From assembly GCA_936432065.2 (NCBI GenBank), contig OW386292.2, forward strand, positions 98,537,829-98,601,828: 64,000 nt of DNA. The letters run 5' to 3'. Shown here piece by piece: positions 1-11,508 of this stretch. The notes under the pieces are model-generated. The model saw only the letters and a program-made list of their open reading frames with translations. It did no database searches and had not been told where the DNA came from. This DNA is from Rutpela maculata. Lineage: Eukaryota; Arthropoda; Insecta; Coleoptera; Cerambycidae. The position numbers and the translations under genes were made by a program. Positions within the stretch are counted from its first letter, which is position 1. Each line of letters opens with the position of its first letter.

Positions 1-133
1 GGTACGAGTGAATTAGTTTTCCTCGTACCTACCAAAGACAAATTTCGGCATACTTCTGAATTTCTTAGACAGATTTCGACGTACTTTCGAAAATTTCTCG
101 GCTACAGTTTCCTAGTGCGGTCCGCGTTTCACG
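1..133 (+). other. Leader-like non-coding region with hairpin
   Basis: The first 30 bases pair as GGTACGAG...CTCGTACC around a ~13-nt loop. The rest is AT/GC-mixed sequence leading to the ATG at 134. It could be the 5' leader of a retroelement whose gag begins at 134, but no LTR end or primer-binding site could be recognised. Confidence 0.25.
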
Positions 134-646
134 ATGTCTCGCGTCAGCAGCAGCACTGATACTGTCCCCGAACACCTCAACCGAGACTGGGAGAATTTAA
201 ATCAGGATCCGGCTTTACGATTTTTTCTACGTGACTGGACTCCTAGCCTGCAAACAACTGTCGTGTCGAGCCCACGCAGAAGGCGATTTACTCCAGCAAC
301 AAATTCCGGGCTCAACGCCGCTGAAGAAGGGGAATCAGAAGCACGCGTCGGGCGATCTGGGAGACCAGGAGGTCTGACCCCAACGAGGCCGCTCCACTCG
401 AGTCACAGTGCAAAAGGAAGCGCAGGCTCTAGTCAGACCGGTGCCACGCAGATGCCGCAAGGTATAAGCTCCGGACAGAGGCGGAAAACAGTGCCTTCTT
501 CGAGCTCCAGCGACACGCCGCTCCGGGAAGCGCACAACCAGGTGCGTGACGACGCCAGGGATGCACAAACGCAAAGGCTCAACCCGGCGCTCTCACCATT
601 TTCCCAACAACACCCCCCCTCGTTTTCCCCCCGCCGAAGACAATAG
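134..646 (+). CDS. Hypothetical basic, Ser/Pro/Arg-rich protein (170 aa), possibly a gag N-terminus
   Basis: An open frame of 170 codons starts at ATG 134. The product begins MSRVSSSTDTVPEHLNRDWE and is followed by a low-complexity Ser/Gly/Arg/Pro-rich stretch; it ends SFSPRRRQ. There is no recognisable domain, zinc knuckle or membrane segment. GC content is clearly above the AT-rich DNA to its right, which fits the GC-rich gypsy element whose gag remnant starts at 4543. One reading is that this is the N-terminal part of that element's gag, separated from the rest by LINE insertions at 737-2480 and 2692-4542. That link is inference; no homology to a named family was recognised. Confidence 0.3.
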   Translation: MSRVSSSTDTVPEHLNRDWENLNQDPALRFFLRDWTPSLQTTVVSSPRRRRFTPATNSGLNAAEEGESEARVGRSGRPGGLTPTRPLHSSHSAKGSAGSSQTGATQMPQGISSGQRRKTVPSSSSSDTPLREAHNQVRDDARDAQTQRLNPALSPFSQQHPPSFSPRRRQ

Positions 647-736
647 CTTGTGGTCTAAGTAAACACCGAGAAACTTTACTGGATCTGAATTTTCTATTTG
701 GTTCATATTTCTAAGGCCAAAAACCATTGTCTCAGT

Positions 737-2480
737 TTATGCGGTATTAAGACGCAATTGGTTTGAAAGAAACCAATTTTGAATCTTAGATTCAGTTACC
801 AGCATTCCTTCTAATAAAGCATCTAAGTTGATATTATGTTCAGTAAGGTTTGTATCGTCAGCAAATAAGATGATGGAGAGAGGTAAGTCATTGATATAAA
901 TTAAAAAGAGAACCGGTCCCAGGGACGCCAATATTCACTTTAAGTTGATCTGATATGATATTTTTGTAAAAAACATATTGTTGTATATTGCTCAGATAGG
1001 ATTCCATTAAGGTAACACATCAAAAGCCTTAGTTAGGTCAAAGAACTTCGAGCAAGTAAATTGTTTCTATTCAAAACCCGTATTAATTATAGTAGTTAGT
1101 TTGTCTATCGCTAACGTAGTTAAAAGATTGTTCCTAAATCCAAATTGATTTGGATTAAATAGGTTTCGATTCTCAAAATAATCGGTTAATTGAAATTTTA
1201 AAATAGACTCATAGATTTTTGCTAAACCGAGATAGGTATATGGTCAGTTGGATCATCTATATCATTCTTTTTGTAGATGGGAACTACCTTCGAAATTTTC
1301 AAGCAATGGGAGAATACATTATTGCTGATGCCTAAATTTATTAGTGCCGTTAAGGGTAACAATATAGAATGTTTGACTGCCTTTATTATTTCTGTGCTTA
1401 AGTCATACACAGCTTTGCTTTTTTTGTTGTTCATGTCATTTATTGCATGATTGCTAGGTGGTAAATCTTTGACTATATTATCAGCTACGTTAGCAAAGAA
1501 TTTGTTAATATCATTTGAGGTAATCTTATCAGGAACTTGTTGAGAAGCAAGTTTGCTATCGTTTATGAGTTTCCACATTGCTTGCTGTGGATTGCTATGT
1601 GAGGCTATGTAATTATCATGTGCTTGTCTTTTATGTTTTCGTAATTCAAAGGTGTAAAGAGATTTATAATTTTTGAGTACAGCAATATTATCCGTGGTTG
1701 GATTTATTTTTGCATAATCTCACAAGAATTGGAGTCGACTTCTCATTTCACGTAGGTCACCATCAAACCACTTAATTAGCTGACGATTTTTTGTGTTTTG
1801 TTTTTTTTTTATTTTAAGGAAATTATATTGTCAACTGCGTCAGTTAAAACGCCAATAAACATTTCAAATTTTTCATTTACGTCTAAATATGGGTTATGTA
1901 TAACGTTCCAATTTTTCTGGAACAGGTACTCGTTTAGCTTGGTAAACCCTACATCATTTAAAGGTCGACAGGTCACAAGTAAGTTGTTACTCTTTTTTTT
2001 AACATTAGCTTTTAGATGGATGCCTAGATGATCTGAGAATAGAGTGTCAATAATATTTACTTCATAATTATTGTTAGATGGTAAGTTAGTAAAAATGTTA
2101 ATCTAGGGTGTGATTTTTTCCTTGTGTTTTCTTCATTTGTAGGTGAGAGGCCAAAGGATCTAAATATGTTTAGTAATATTTGCGTATTACGGTCATTTTT
2201 GTTTTGAAACGACGTTAAAGTCGCCAGAGACGAATAATAATTGTTTATGTTTTACAAGTAATTTTAATGCAGTTGATATTTTTTCAAAAAATATATCAAG
2301 ATCTCAGTTAGGGGATCTATAGACAGTCATTATTCTGGAACTATCTATGTCGATTGCAGAAACTTCACAGTTTAGTTCATCGGACAGAATATTTATCTGT
2401 GGTATGTGGTTGTGCACTTATATTTACTTAAAGCATATATGGCTACAGGCTACCTCCATGGGAATAATTAGATCTAGAAA
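737..2480 (-). pseudogene. Decayed CR1/Jockey-type LINE ORF2 (endonuclease + reverse transcriptase)
   Basis: Read on the minus strand, pieces of a LINE ORF2 occur in the expected order. An endonuclease stretch has VYRSPN near 2330 and SGDFNV near 2225. An RT N-terminal stretch (1222-1578) has ISKVVPIYKKND and a decayed RPISV-like motif. An RT palm segment (737-931) has GPVLFLIYINDL and the catalytic FADDT, followed by WFLSNQLRLN. Many stops and frameshifts separate the pieces, so this is a dead copy. The GPVLF segment lies close to FADDT, which shows that sequence between them has been lost. About 200 bp upstream of the endonuclease (2525-2722) an Asp/Asn-rich antisense frame may be the residue of ORF1, but that is weak. 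Confidence 0.8.
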
Positions 2481-2691
2481 ATTCAGAGACCAGATTGTAA
2501 TTGTTTATGCTTACACATTTTATTTCATCCTGTGTACACCAGTGTTCGGGTACATTGGTCAGACATTTTTTTTTGTAAACCTGTGTTATTATTATTACTG
2601 TCATCATCGCTATCAGTTTGCTTAATAATTATTATTTGATTTTTAGAAACAGTATTTGATGAAACTGGGGGGAAGAAGCTTGACAGCAATC

Positions 2692-4542
2692 TGTCATCGG
2701 GCCAAAAGCCCCAGGCCCACAAAATTAAAATTAAAGATGCAACTAACTATCACTTTAAATAATAATTAATTATTCATATGAAAAGATATGCTCCAAACGT
2801 AGGAATAATTTAAATAACATTCAGCTTCTTAAAAGCATCAATAAACCTGAAATAAATAAACATAGTCCACAAGCGCTCTGCGATGTGAACTGTCCCACTG
2901 TCATTGCCGAAATGCCGAGACCGACACCCCGCCAATATTCTTGGCTAAAGATGTCGGTCTCGGATGACTGGGGCCGGGCAGGACTATTGCCCTTTACCCC
3001 AATTCATCGCTGTAGACCGGGGACCAGCCTCGTGCAGGGCGGGCGAACTTACTTTACATCGGCCCCACTCACAAATGTGAGCGGTGCAGATGGTTTCGGC
3101 CCATCTCCCTGGGTCCTGGTTCGTTGGACCTTGCTGGCTAAGGCCTCTTCTGGCGTTCTTCTGTCTTCGTTTTCTTTTCTTCGCCAGCTTGTCCTCCCCG
3201 GGGGTAGGTAGTCATCGGTCAGTTGGGTGTTTTTGGGTACACAGAATGTCAATTGACATCCTGTCATCCGGATTGTTGGTAGGGTAAGCATGAGCTGTGT
3301 AGCTCGAGGAAGGGCAGACCTAACTGCTTTGGTAGCATTTTTGGTCTGCTTGAAGCCAGGGTGACTACAGGTACTGGACGGTTGTTTGTCCGGTACCCGC
3401 AGGGTCTTGGGTGGGTGGTTGGGTGATCGTCCTGTCTCTTCCGTGGGGTGGCTTCATCGGACGGTGGTATGTTTATACTCACCCGTTATCCAGGATCTGC
3501 ATCTTCGGCCGCTTGTGCCTCGGAGCGTCTGCTGTCTGCGGTCATAGTCAGTAGTCTCCCTGACCAGCGGGTTCTCATGCTCCTCGTCAAGGGCTTATAT
3601 CTTCTTGGCTCTCTCCTTGATGATTTCGGTGACTGGGGTGTACTCCAAGTCCCTGAAGATGTCCTCGTTGTGCACGAACCAGGGTGCGTTGATTGCTGTC
3701 CGGAGGGCGACGTTCTCCACTCTCTGGATCTGATGGAGGTAGCTTTTCGCTTGGTAGCCCCATGCTACCGAAGCGTACGTCAGTTGGGGCCGGATGAGTG
3801 ACCTGATAAGCGTGAGCTTGTTCCTCAAGTTGAGTCTGCTCTGTCTGCCCGTCATCGGGTAGATTAGAGCTCTCGTCCTTCTGGCCTTTTTGACGATGGC
3901 TACTGTGTTCAGACTCCATGTTAGGCCTTTGTCCATGATCACGCCAAGGTAGTTGGCGGTATTGTGCCATTGGATATCTTCACCAAACATGGAAACGTAA
4001 CCTGTGGGGTTTTCTTACCTTCTTGAAGAGGACCGCCTTGCTCTTCTCAGCGTTGACGGCTACCTTCCATCTGTTGCACCAGTCCTCTAGAAGGGAGGCC
4101 GCCTGGAGGTTTCTGGTGGCTATCCTTGCATTCCAGGAGGTCTGCTCTGTCCGTGGTAGATCGGAGGTGTAGATGGAGAACAAGTGCGGGGAGAGCACTG
4201 AGCCTTGGGGGACTCCTGCCTCCATTGTTCTGTACGTGGACATCTTGTTCACGATCCTCACCTTCATCTATCTTCTGTGTAGATATAATCTCACTAGCTT
4301 GACGAGTGCAATGGGGTAACCCATACTCATCATTTTGGCTAGGAGACCATCGTGCCATCGAAGGCTTTAGCGACGTCCAGGAACAGCGCTGCCGTGACCT
4401 GTCCTTGGTTGAACCCCTTCGTGACCTCCTCGGTGAGGCGGAGCACTTGAAGTTCGGTGGAGTGTCCTGTCCTGTAGGCGAACTGCTCGTCCGGTGGGAT
4501 GTCCAGTTCTTCTGTCTTCTCGGCTATCCTCTTGAGTATGGA
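2692..4542 (-). mobile_element. Jockey-clade LINE, 5'-truncated copy A
   Basis: This segment is about 92% alike by eye to 8177-9800 (copy B) and in the same orientation. Both have the same 3' terminus, which reads ...GGCCCGATGACA on the minus strand with no poly(A) tail and is preceded by a GGGCC...GGCCC hairpin. The element consists of an RT C-terminal coding part (about 3479-4542) and a 3' UTR of about 790 bp. Its 5' end stops inside the RT domain at about 4542, where gypsy gag sequence begins; this is the usual picture of a 5'-truncated LINE insertion. Confidence 0.7.
3479..4542 (-). pseudogene. Jockey reverse transcriptase C-terminal part, copy A, lacking the catalytic YADD
   Basis: Minus-strand frames show RT motifs in order: a DEQFAYRTGHSTELQ block, AALFLDVAKAFD, then AGVPQGSVLSPHLFSI, DWCNRWKVAVNAEKS, NYLGVIMDKGLTW, and the thumb/C-terminal block LIRPQLTYASVAWGY. 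The stop is at 3479-3481 after ILDNG. Compared with copy B, about 42 nt are missing at about 4137, between the SDLPRTE and WNARI blocks. This removes the YADD catalytic motif in frame. Further frameshifts occur near 3985 and 4340, so the protein cannot be active. Confidence 0.85.
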
Positions 4543-4930
4543 GTATGAATTGGCCAAAAGACTCAGAGTAATGCCCGACCATGCAGAACGCATACGGCAC
4601 ATAGTAGAACTCTTGCTGCCAAAGCTACGTTCCTTTTTGAGGAATAAGCCGGTGGCAAGTATCAATGGCTTGGTGAAACAGGCGGAGGACATTGAAACCG
4701 ACCTCCGCCAAGCACGGCGAATACAAACGAAACCAACCGCTGCCGCTCCTGAACTCGCTCCACAGAGGAGCAATAACACAGTCCGACCTCCACAAAAACC
4801 AGCACTGTCTAAGAGGGCCAAACGCACAAAGAAGGACTTCCCAAACCGCTGCGCCTACTTCAGGGGAGCCGCCAGACACAGTGTGTTCTGGCACGACCAG
4901 GCTCTGCCCTCGAGGACAAGGCACGCGCCG
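4543..4930 (+). pseudogene. Gypsy gag C-terminus with degenerate zinc knuckle
   Basis: The frame reads YELAKRLRVMPDHAERIRHI, LRNKPVASINGLVKQAEDIE and then a basic/Pro-rich linker. This is a typical end of a gypsy capsid domain. The expected CCHC knuckle is present in broken form (CAYFRGAARHSVFWHD), with the second Cys replaced by Phe. The frame then continues straight into RT sequence without a protease. The upstream capsid is missing because the frame meets LINE sequence at 4542. Confidence 0.65.
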
Positions 4931-4944
4931 ATGGTTTTGGGAGA

Positions 4945-5810
4945 GGGTCAAACTCCCCAGGAGGAACACGAACGGTACGAAAGAGCTCTCAATACCTTCT
5001 GCGATGTCTTCGCAGAGAGACTGCAACAACCCACCACAAAAGTTTGCACTCATAGAATTAAGCTAAAAACCGACAAACCTTTCAAAATCAGACGGACCCA
5101 ATTTTCCCAGACTAAACGACGGGTTATTTCAGAGGAAGTAACAAAGATGCTGGCAGCGGGAGTGATCCGGAGGAGTCGCAGCCAGTACAGCTCGCTCGCC
5201 CGTGGTCATAGTCACAAAAAAGAACGGCAAACCTCGTTTCTGTGTGGATTACAGACAACTGAATTCCATCACGGAAGACGAGGTTGCCCAATTACCACCA
5301 GTTCGGGAAACAACTAAAGAACTCGGAGAGGCCCAGGTGTTAGACCTCCGCAGTGGGTACTGGCAAATACCCATGGCAGAGGAGAGCATCCATTTAACCG
5401 CTTTCAGTATCCCTGAGGGGGCGACGTACGAGTTCACGGTGATGCCATTCGGCCTACAAGGGGCCCCGGCCACCTTTACGAAAATGATGGCAGAAGTCCT
5501 GTCTGGAATGCTGGATAATTTCGTAAAGGTGTACCTGGATGACATCATCGTGTACTCCGACTCACACGACGAGCACCTGGTCCACCTTCAAATGGTTCTG
5601 GAACGATTGCGTGTCCACGGGCTGCGCTGCGCCCTGAAAAAATGCACGTTTGGCGCAGCGGCGCTTGACTACCTTGGGCACTGGATCACGGCCCGCCACA
5701 ACGAGCCAATAGCTCACCACGTGTTACAGACAAAAGAATACCCGACACCAAAAACCATAAAAAAAGCTACGGGGGTTTCTCGGCACGGCAGGGTGGCTAC
5801 GTGAGTATGT
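4945..5810 (+). pseudogene. Gypsy reverse transcriptase, one 4-bp frameshift
   Basis: The RT domain starts with the HRIKLKTDKPFKIR block and VTKMLAAGVIRRSRSQYSS. The frame then breaks where CTCG is duplicated (about 5191-5198), and it resumes as VIVTKKNGKPRFCVDYRQLN. The palm is complete: VLDLRSGYWQIPM, FTVMPFGLQGAPATF and the catalytic box VYLDDIIVYS. The connection region ends in a further one-base shift near 5770, where the expected GFLGTAGWLREYVPDF is read in another frame. All catalytic residues are visible, so the damage is limited to indels. Confidence 0.88.
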
Positions 5811-6483
5811 ACCAGACTTTGCTACTCTAGCCGCGCCGTTGACCGACCTTACGGGCAAGAACCGGTTTGCCGCTGAAGATGCTTTCCACGCACTAAAAGA
5901 GGCCTTGTCTAAACCCCTTAAACTACACAGGCCAAACCCAGCAGAGCATTTTTACCTGCAGACGGACGCTAGCTCGCTGGGAATGGGATGTGTCCTCTGG
6001 CAGCGCGGGGAAAATGGCGAAAGGCGCGTGATTTCATGCTCAAGCGCCAAGTTTAATGCAACGGAACGAAAATATCACATTAATGAGCAGTAAGTATTGG
6101 CCGTAATATACTCTTGCAAGAGGTATAGGCAACACTCAGAGGACAAAAGATTTACCCTAATCACTGACAGCAAGGCAATAAGCTGGTTAGATAAATATAA
6201 AGACGAGCGGGCGAAGTTAACTCGTTGGGCCTTGTTGCTCCAAGAATTTAAATTCGATGTCGTACACTGCTCGGGAAAGGAGAATGAACTCCCTGACATG
6301 CTCCCGAGGTTCCCGGCAGAGACGGTACAGCACGTAACCGACGTGGTAGACGAAGACCGCTTGGTACCACCGGCCCCGAAAAAACACGGCCAGTTGGACG
6401 TTATTAATGCAGGGGCAGAGTCGCTTTTTGAGGCCACTCTGAGGCAGCCCAACTGGCAGACCTGCACTGCCAGACGTTGGTAG
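5811..6483 (+). pseudogene. Gypsy RNase H, one in-frame stop
   Basis: The RNase H domain follows RT. LQTDASSLGMGCVLWQ carries the first Asp, and NEQ is followed by a TAA stop at about 6091 in the otherwise unbroken frame. VLAVIYSCKRYRQHSEDKRF and LITDSKAISWL follow, and the last motif is VVHCSGKENELPDML. Both halves are in the same reading frame, so a single stop is the only lesion in this domain. Confidence 0.85.
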
Positions 6484-7685
6484 TCAATTGGCACCAATAT
6501 GTAGCGGGCGCGAGGGGCGATTGGACATTGGTCAGGAAGTTCGTGGTCGAGGATGGCCTCTTGTACAATGTTGAGACTGACACGAAACTGCTTTCCGTCC
6601 CCGAACCGCTTAGGCAGCGGGTAGTGGTAGCATTCCATGACTCCGTCCTGGCAGAACATCCAGGACGGGACGAAACATACCGCCAAGTATCACAATGATA
6701 CTACTGGGTCGGCCTCTGGCAGCAGGTAAAAACACACGTCAAGTACTGCTTAATCTGCGCTCACGAAAGCAAGTGCACGCCAGCTGACCGCACCGCTAAG
6801 GCCTCGAGCACCCACATGACCGTGGCAGTGCATCAGTGTGGACCCTATGGGCCCCTACCCCGAAACTGTTTCAAAAAACAAATATATTACTGTCGCACAG
6901 ATATATTTAGTAAATGGGTGAAAGCCATCCCCATGGCCGGGCCACCACATCAAACATTACGCGGTGCCTAGAGCTCATCTTTTCTAGGTGGGGCTACCCA
7001 GAGAGTATTATAATGGACAACGTTACACAATTCTTGAGCGACTCTTGGGAACGCTTCCTGGGGAAATTTCATATCGCGCATCACACATGCCCTATTTACC
7101 ACCAGTGTGCGAATCCCGTAGAGAGGCGGAACCAATAATTGAAAAAGGCGCTCCGAGCGCAAATTATGCCCGCCCCGAACACTTCCTGGGATTCTCGTCT
7201 CCACGAAATTCTCTACGCCTTACGATGACGAAACTAAGAGACGGGCATGTCTCCATCAGAGGCATTGCTCGGGGCTGATCTTGCCTTACCAGGGTCCTGG
7301 CAAGAAGAACGTGAACCCATTGTAAATACACCACAGGCGAGAGAGGAAAGGATCGAACGCGCCCAGAGGCGACAAATAGTGATCCAGAGAGACTTGTCCC
7401 CGAGCCTCGAGAGGCCGCGGTTCAATTAACTGTAGTGCAAAGGGTGCTAGCTCGGACACACTTGGAAGAACGCCGGCAATTTGGCAGAACTTGGTCCGGC
7501 CCTCACGTCGTAAATGCAGTATTGGGTGATGGGGTCTACGAAATCTAAAGAGGTGACCGGGCCTACCCCATTCATATAGACGATTTGCGCCCTCTGCCAC
7601 CAGCTCGCGCACCCCAAGACGTTTTTCGAGAAGGAGACAGCACGAGTGAGAGTGAAGAGTCGGACGCCGAGGAAGACCCACAGTA
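6477..7685 (+). pseudogene. Gypsy integrase, fragmented
   Basis: The zinc-binding H2C2 region is HDSVLAEHPGRDETYRQVSQ (stop at about 6697), then YYWVGLWQQVKTHVKYCLIC. The catalytic core is decayed: DIFSKWVKAIPMAGP is followed by frameshifted WGYPESIIMDN and CPIYHQCANPVERRNQ. The C-terminal part has PSEALLGADL, then VLGDGVYEI, AYPIHIDDLRPLP and an acidic tail ESEESDAEEDPQ that ends at a stop at 7683-7685. Several stops and shifts make it non-functional. Confidence 0.8.
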
Positions 7686-8176
7686 ATTTTAATCCTAGCT
7701 TAACCTAAAACCTAAACCTGTAGACAATAGTGCCTTAATCGTAAATCCTAAACCCTAGTACTTAACCACCTTTAATCTTAAGTGTTTATTTCGTTAACTT
7801 TCTCTAGCTTAGGTGCCGACGAGACGGACACTAAACTCGCCACTGAAACGCCGAGACCTGCTAATCACCAGTACGCCACGGCTCTGATCTTAAGTGTTTC
7901 TGACTGTTCTTTTATTTTACTTTTATAGCGTAGGTAGCACATGCAAGGACTGTAACCGCAACTTAGCCTCTGGACGCTCTACACGACGAAGCCAACAAGT
8001 GGCGAAGAACTCAACGCTTTCATTTTAATTTTCTAGCCTGTTCATGCAATTCTATTTGTAGTAGTATTTAAGGACCCATTGGATCTCAATCTACTTTTAA
8101 TGTTTTTTGAAAAAATCAATAAAAAACCAAGACAGCATAACAATAGACACTAAACACACCACAAATCTCGAGAGGG
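7686..8176 (+). other. Gypsy remnant 1, 3' non-coding region
   Basis: There is no open frame. The stretch lies between the integrase stop and the LINE copy B junction and ends in GAGAGGGGCG followed by TG. That could be a polypurine tract and the start of a 3' LTR, but the DNA after it is the 3' end of a LINE, so the LTR reading is not secure. Confidence 0.4.
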
Positions 8177-9800
8177 GCGTGTCATCGGGCCATAAGCCCC
8201 AGGCCCACAAAATTAAAATTAAATATGCAACTAATTATCACTTTAAATAATAATTAATTCAAAGGAAAACATATGCTCCAAACGTAAGAATAATTTAAAT
8301 AACATTCGGCTTCTTAAAAGCATCAGTAAACCTGAAATAAATAAACATAGTCCACAAGCGCTCTGCGATGTGAACTGTCATTGCCGAAATGCCGAGACCG
8401 GCACCCCGCCAATATTCTTGGCTAAAGATGTCGGTCTCGGATGACTGGGTCAGGCAGGACTATTGCCCTTTACCCCAATTCATCACTGTAGACCGGGGAC
8501 CAGCCTCGTGCAGGGCGGGCGAGCTTCCTTTACATCGGACCCACTCACAAATGTGAGCGGTGCAGATGATTTCGGCCCACCTCCCTGGGTCCTGGCGCCT
8601 CTTCTCGCGCTCTTCTGTCTTCGTTTTCTTTTCTTCGCCAGCTTGTCTCCCCCGAGGAGTAGTCATCGGTCAGCTGGGTGTTTTTGGGTTTTTGGCAGGG
8701 ATTGACTGCCGGTACACAGAATGTCAATTGACATCCTGTCATCCGGATCGTCGCGCGTCGGTAGGGTAAGAATGAGCTGTGTAGCTCGAGGTAGGGCAGA
8801 CCTAACTGCTTTGGTAGCATTTTTGGTCTGCCCGGAGCCAGGGTGACTACAGGTACTGGACGGTTGTTTGTCCGGTACCCGCAGGGTCTTGGATGGATGG
8901 TTGGATGATCGTCCTGTCCCTTCCGTGGGGTGGCTTCATCGGACAGTGGTATATTTATACTCACCCGTTATCCAGGATCTGCATCTTCAGCCGCTTGTGC
9001 CTCGGAGCGTCTGCTGGGTCATAGTCAGTAGCCTCCCTGACCAGCGGGTTCCCATGCTCCTCGGCAAGGGCGTATATCTTCTTGGCTCTCTCCTTGATGA
9101 TTTCGGTGACCGGGGTGTACTCCAAGTCCCTGAAGATGTCCTCGTTGCGCACGAACCAGGGTGCGTTGACTGCTGTCCGGAGGGCGACGTTCTCCACTCT
9201 CTGGATCTGATGGAGGTGGCTTTTCGCTTGGTAGCCCCATGCTACCGAAGCGTACGTCAGTTGGGGCCGGATGAGTGACCTGATAAGCGTGAGCTTGTTC
9301 CTCAAGTTGAGTCTGCTCTGTCTGCCCGTCATCGGGTAGATTAGAGCTCTTGTCCTCCTGGCCTTTTTGACGATGTGTTCAGTCTCCTTGTTAGGCCTTT
9401 GTCCATGATCACGCCAAGGTAGTTGGCGGTATCGTGCCATTGGATGTCTTCGCCAAACATGGAAACGTGATCTGTGGAGTTTTGTTTTCTTACCTTCTTG
9501 AAGAGGACCGCCTTGCTCTTCTCGGCGTTGACGGCTACCTTCCATCTGTTGCACCAGTCCCCTAGGAGGGAGGCCGCCTCCTGGAGGTTTCTGGTGACTA
9601 TCCTTGCGTTCCAGGATCTGGCAGTCAGGGCTGTGTCGTCGGCGTAGAGGACCAGGGAGGTCCGCTCTGTCCGAGGAAGATCAGAGGTGTTGATGGAAAA
9701 CAAGTGTGGGGAGAGCACTGAGCCTTGGGGGACTCCTGCCTCCATTGTTCTGTACGTTGACACCTTGTCCACGATCTTCACCCTCATCTGTCTTCTGTGA
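8177..9800 (-). mobile_element. Jockey-clade LINE, 5'-truncated copy B
   Basis: This copy is homologous to 2692-4290 throughout, with the identical 3' terminal hairpin and GATGACA end. The alignment breaks at about 9800, after the CTTCTGTG shared with copy A. It contains the RT C-terminal coding part and an 780-bp-class 3' UTR. The DNA to its right (from 9801) is unrelated to LINE. Confidence 0.7.
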
Positions 9801-9835
9801 CCGAGTCCGGCGTTATGCAAGCTGTATAAGTACAA
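8961..9835 (-). pseudogene. Jockey reverse transcriptase C-terminal part, copy B, YADD present
   Basis: Two overlapping minus-strand frames (9341-9835 and 8961-9554) give AGVPQGSVLSPHLFSI, LVLYADDTALTARSWNARI, DWCNRWKVAVNAEKS and NYLGVIMDKGLT, then LIRPQLTYASVAWGY and DIFRDLEYTPVTEII, with the stop after ILDNG. Unlike copy A it keeps the catalytic YADD. A 7-bp deletion near 9376 relative to copy A breaks the frame between the palm and the thumb. The first residues past 9800 are read through from non-LINE DNA. Confidence 0.85.
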
Positions 9836-10140
9836 AACCGCGCAGCCCGGTTAGGCTCCGCCCACTTACACTTGCAAGCGGATGACTCTGTGATTGGAGC
9901 GACGCGAATGTATTAATATAACTCACTTTTGAAAGCCAGTCAGTCGAATCTGAGCAGTGCACGGGTGAACTTCGTTGTTGAAACTTTAGCTTTGATTATT
10001 TTATTTCTTTTAATAAACCCACTGCTCATGTTACAGTAGTAAATTCATTTTAAATTCTTTGAAACTAATATTAATTATTCAGTTAGGGAAGTCTCGAGAT
10101 TTGGGGTAACCACAAATTACATACCCCAAATCTATTTAAA
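9801..10140 (+). repeat. Possible solo or split LTR
   Basis: The stretch has features of a promoter/LTR: TATTAATATAAC at about 9910, an initiator-like TCAGTC about 35 bp later, and a polyadenylation signal AATAAA near 10012, followed by CCACTGCTCATGTTACA. It may be the part of the gypsy 3' LTR lying beyond LINE copy B. No second copy exists in the window to prove it. Confidence 0.3.
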
Positions 10141-11508
10141 GGAGAATTCGTACAATGCTGATCAGTACAAACTGGCTATAGCCTTTTCAAAGGTTGGCCC
10201 ATCTTTAGCCAATAATTATTTCGACGAGGGACAACCAGTGCTACAGGAAGCGGTAAGTTGAGGACGAAGATAAGGACAACGGAAAGGAGGAACGACGCCA
10301 TGGATTTTCTTACCAAAGCGTCTATTTCTAGACGACAAAACATAAAAAAATCGTTATTGGAGAAATCGCTGCTGTTGCTAGCCGACCACTACCTGGCCAA
10401 CTTCCAAACCCAAACCACGTCCAGTGCCTCAGTCTTCCACAAACCATCCACGCTCCAACCTCGACCTCGAACCTACGACACCTCGACTCCAGCCAAACCC
10501 GATTCTAACTGTACCTTCGACTCCACCAGCTCCAGCCAACCAACAATCCACTCCAATCCATAGACCTAGTGCTCCGCTACCTAGGCTTGCCAACAACCTC
10601 CTAATCCAAACCCTCTCTCTCCTGGTATCCTACTTTACCCTCTAATGGGGGTGCATCCCTCAAAGGGTGCACAAACATACAGGTGGTTTCATTTCGGGTT
10701 CACCGACGCCCACGACCTGGACGTCAGTACCTGGGGTGAAAGCGTACCACGTCGGGTGTTTAAATACGATAAACAAGAGTGAGTCACCTCCGGACGACAC
10801 TTCGGTGTTGCGATCCACGCGGTGCTCACTCGAGTTTGCCCAGAGCCGCGAGTAAATTCAGACCGGCTTCACCACCAAAAATTAAGTAAGCTAAGGACAG
10901 ACAGACGGAACGGACCACTGCACGCGGCCTTCAGCAGCAGGCCGTTCCGCCAAGGACTAGTTTGATTTTCACGGTACAGTCACTTCAGGCCAAACGACTG
11001 TACCGCTAAACCTTACCAGGGCAAATGAATCTCATTTCTTACAGGTCTACGTAGTTACAGAGAAAAGAGATCCCAGGATAGATCTGAACGGCGAACCCTT
11101 GCCAGCCCACTCATGGGTTGGCCTAGTTGAATCGATGACCGAAAGATTAAACGAGGGCGAATCGCAGGGCCACCAGGTCTCCCAATAGACGGCGTCTCTT
11201 CACGACGTTGTGGCTGTCAGAGAGGTCTTGGGCCCTGTGCATTCAGGACCTTGTGAGATCGGAGAGCGGGGCCAACTGCCTTTCACCTGGGGCAGGGCCC
11301 ATGTGTCAGCGCCTCACGCTGACGCAATCACCAGGTACCAACTATCACACTCGGGTGAGCCTCGAAGCCACTACGTGCCCCTTCACCAGACGTCGCTCAC
11401 GACGTCCCCGGCGCAGGGCACGTTTTGGGCTTCTCTGGGCCGCACCCTTGTGGAAAAATCATTAAAATAATTGTACAAAATTTGTATGATTTATCGTTGC
11501 AACAACAG
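10141..11508. other. No recognisable gene
   Basis: Only short, low-complexity Pro/Ser/Thr frames occur (for example 10258-10563 and 11208-11465). None resembles a known domain. Composition is close to that of the gypsy DNA to the left, so it is probably further retroelement debris. Confidence 0.4.

Larger units (their letters stand above)
4543..8176 (+). mobile_element. Ty3/gypsy retrotransposon remnant 1 (gag-RT-RNase H-IN)
   Basis: A plus-strand gypsy body runs from the gag C-terminus to the integrase C-terminus at 7685, followed by about 490 bp of non-coding 3' DNA ending in CTCGAGAGGGGCG, a possible polypurine tract. Domain order RT-RNase H-IN is that of Ty3/gypsy. The 5' part is missing or displaced, and the protease is absent. 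Jockey LINE copies abut both ends. Confidence 0.8.

Noticed and set aside
2692..9800. Calling 2692-4290 and 8177-9800 a pair of LTRs
   Set aside because: Both are clearly the 3' part of a LINE (RT C-terminus plus 3' UTR), and no PBS or gag start follows the left copy; kept only as an open question.
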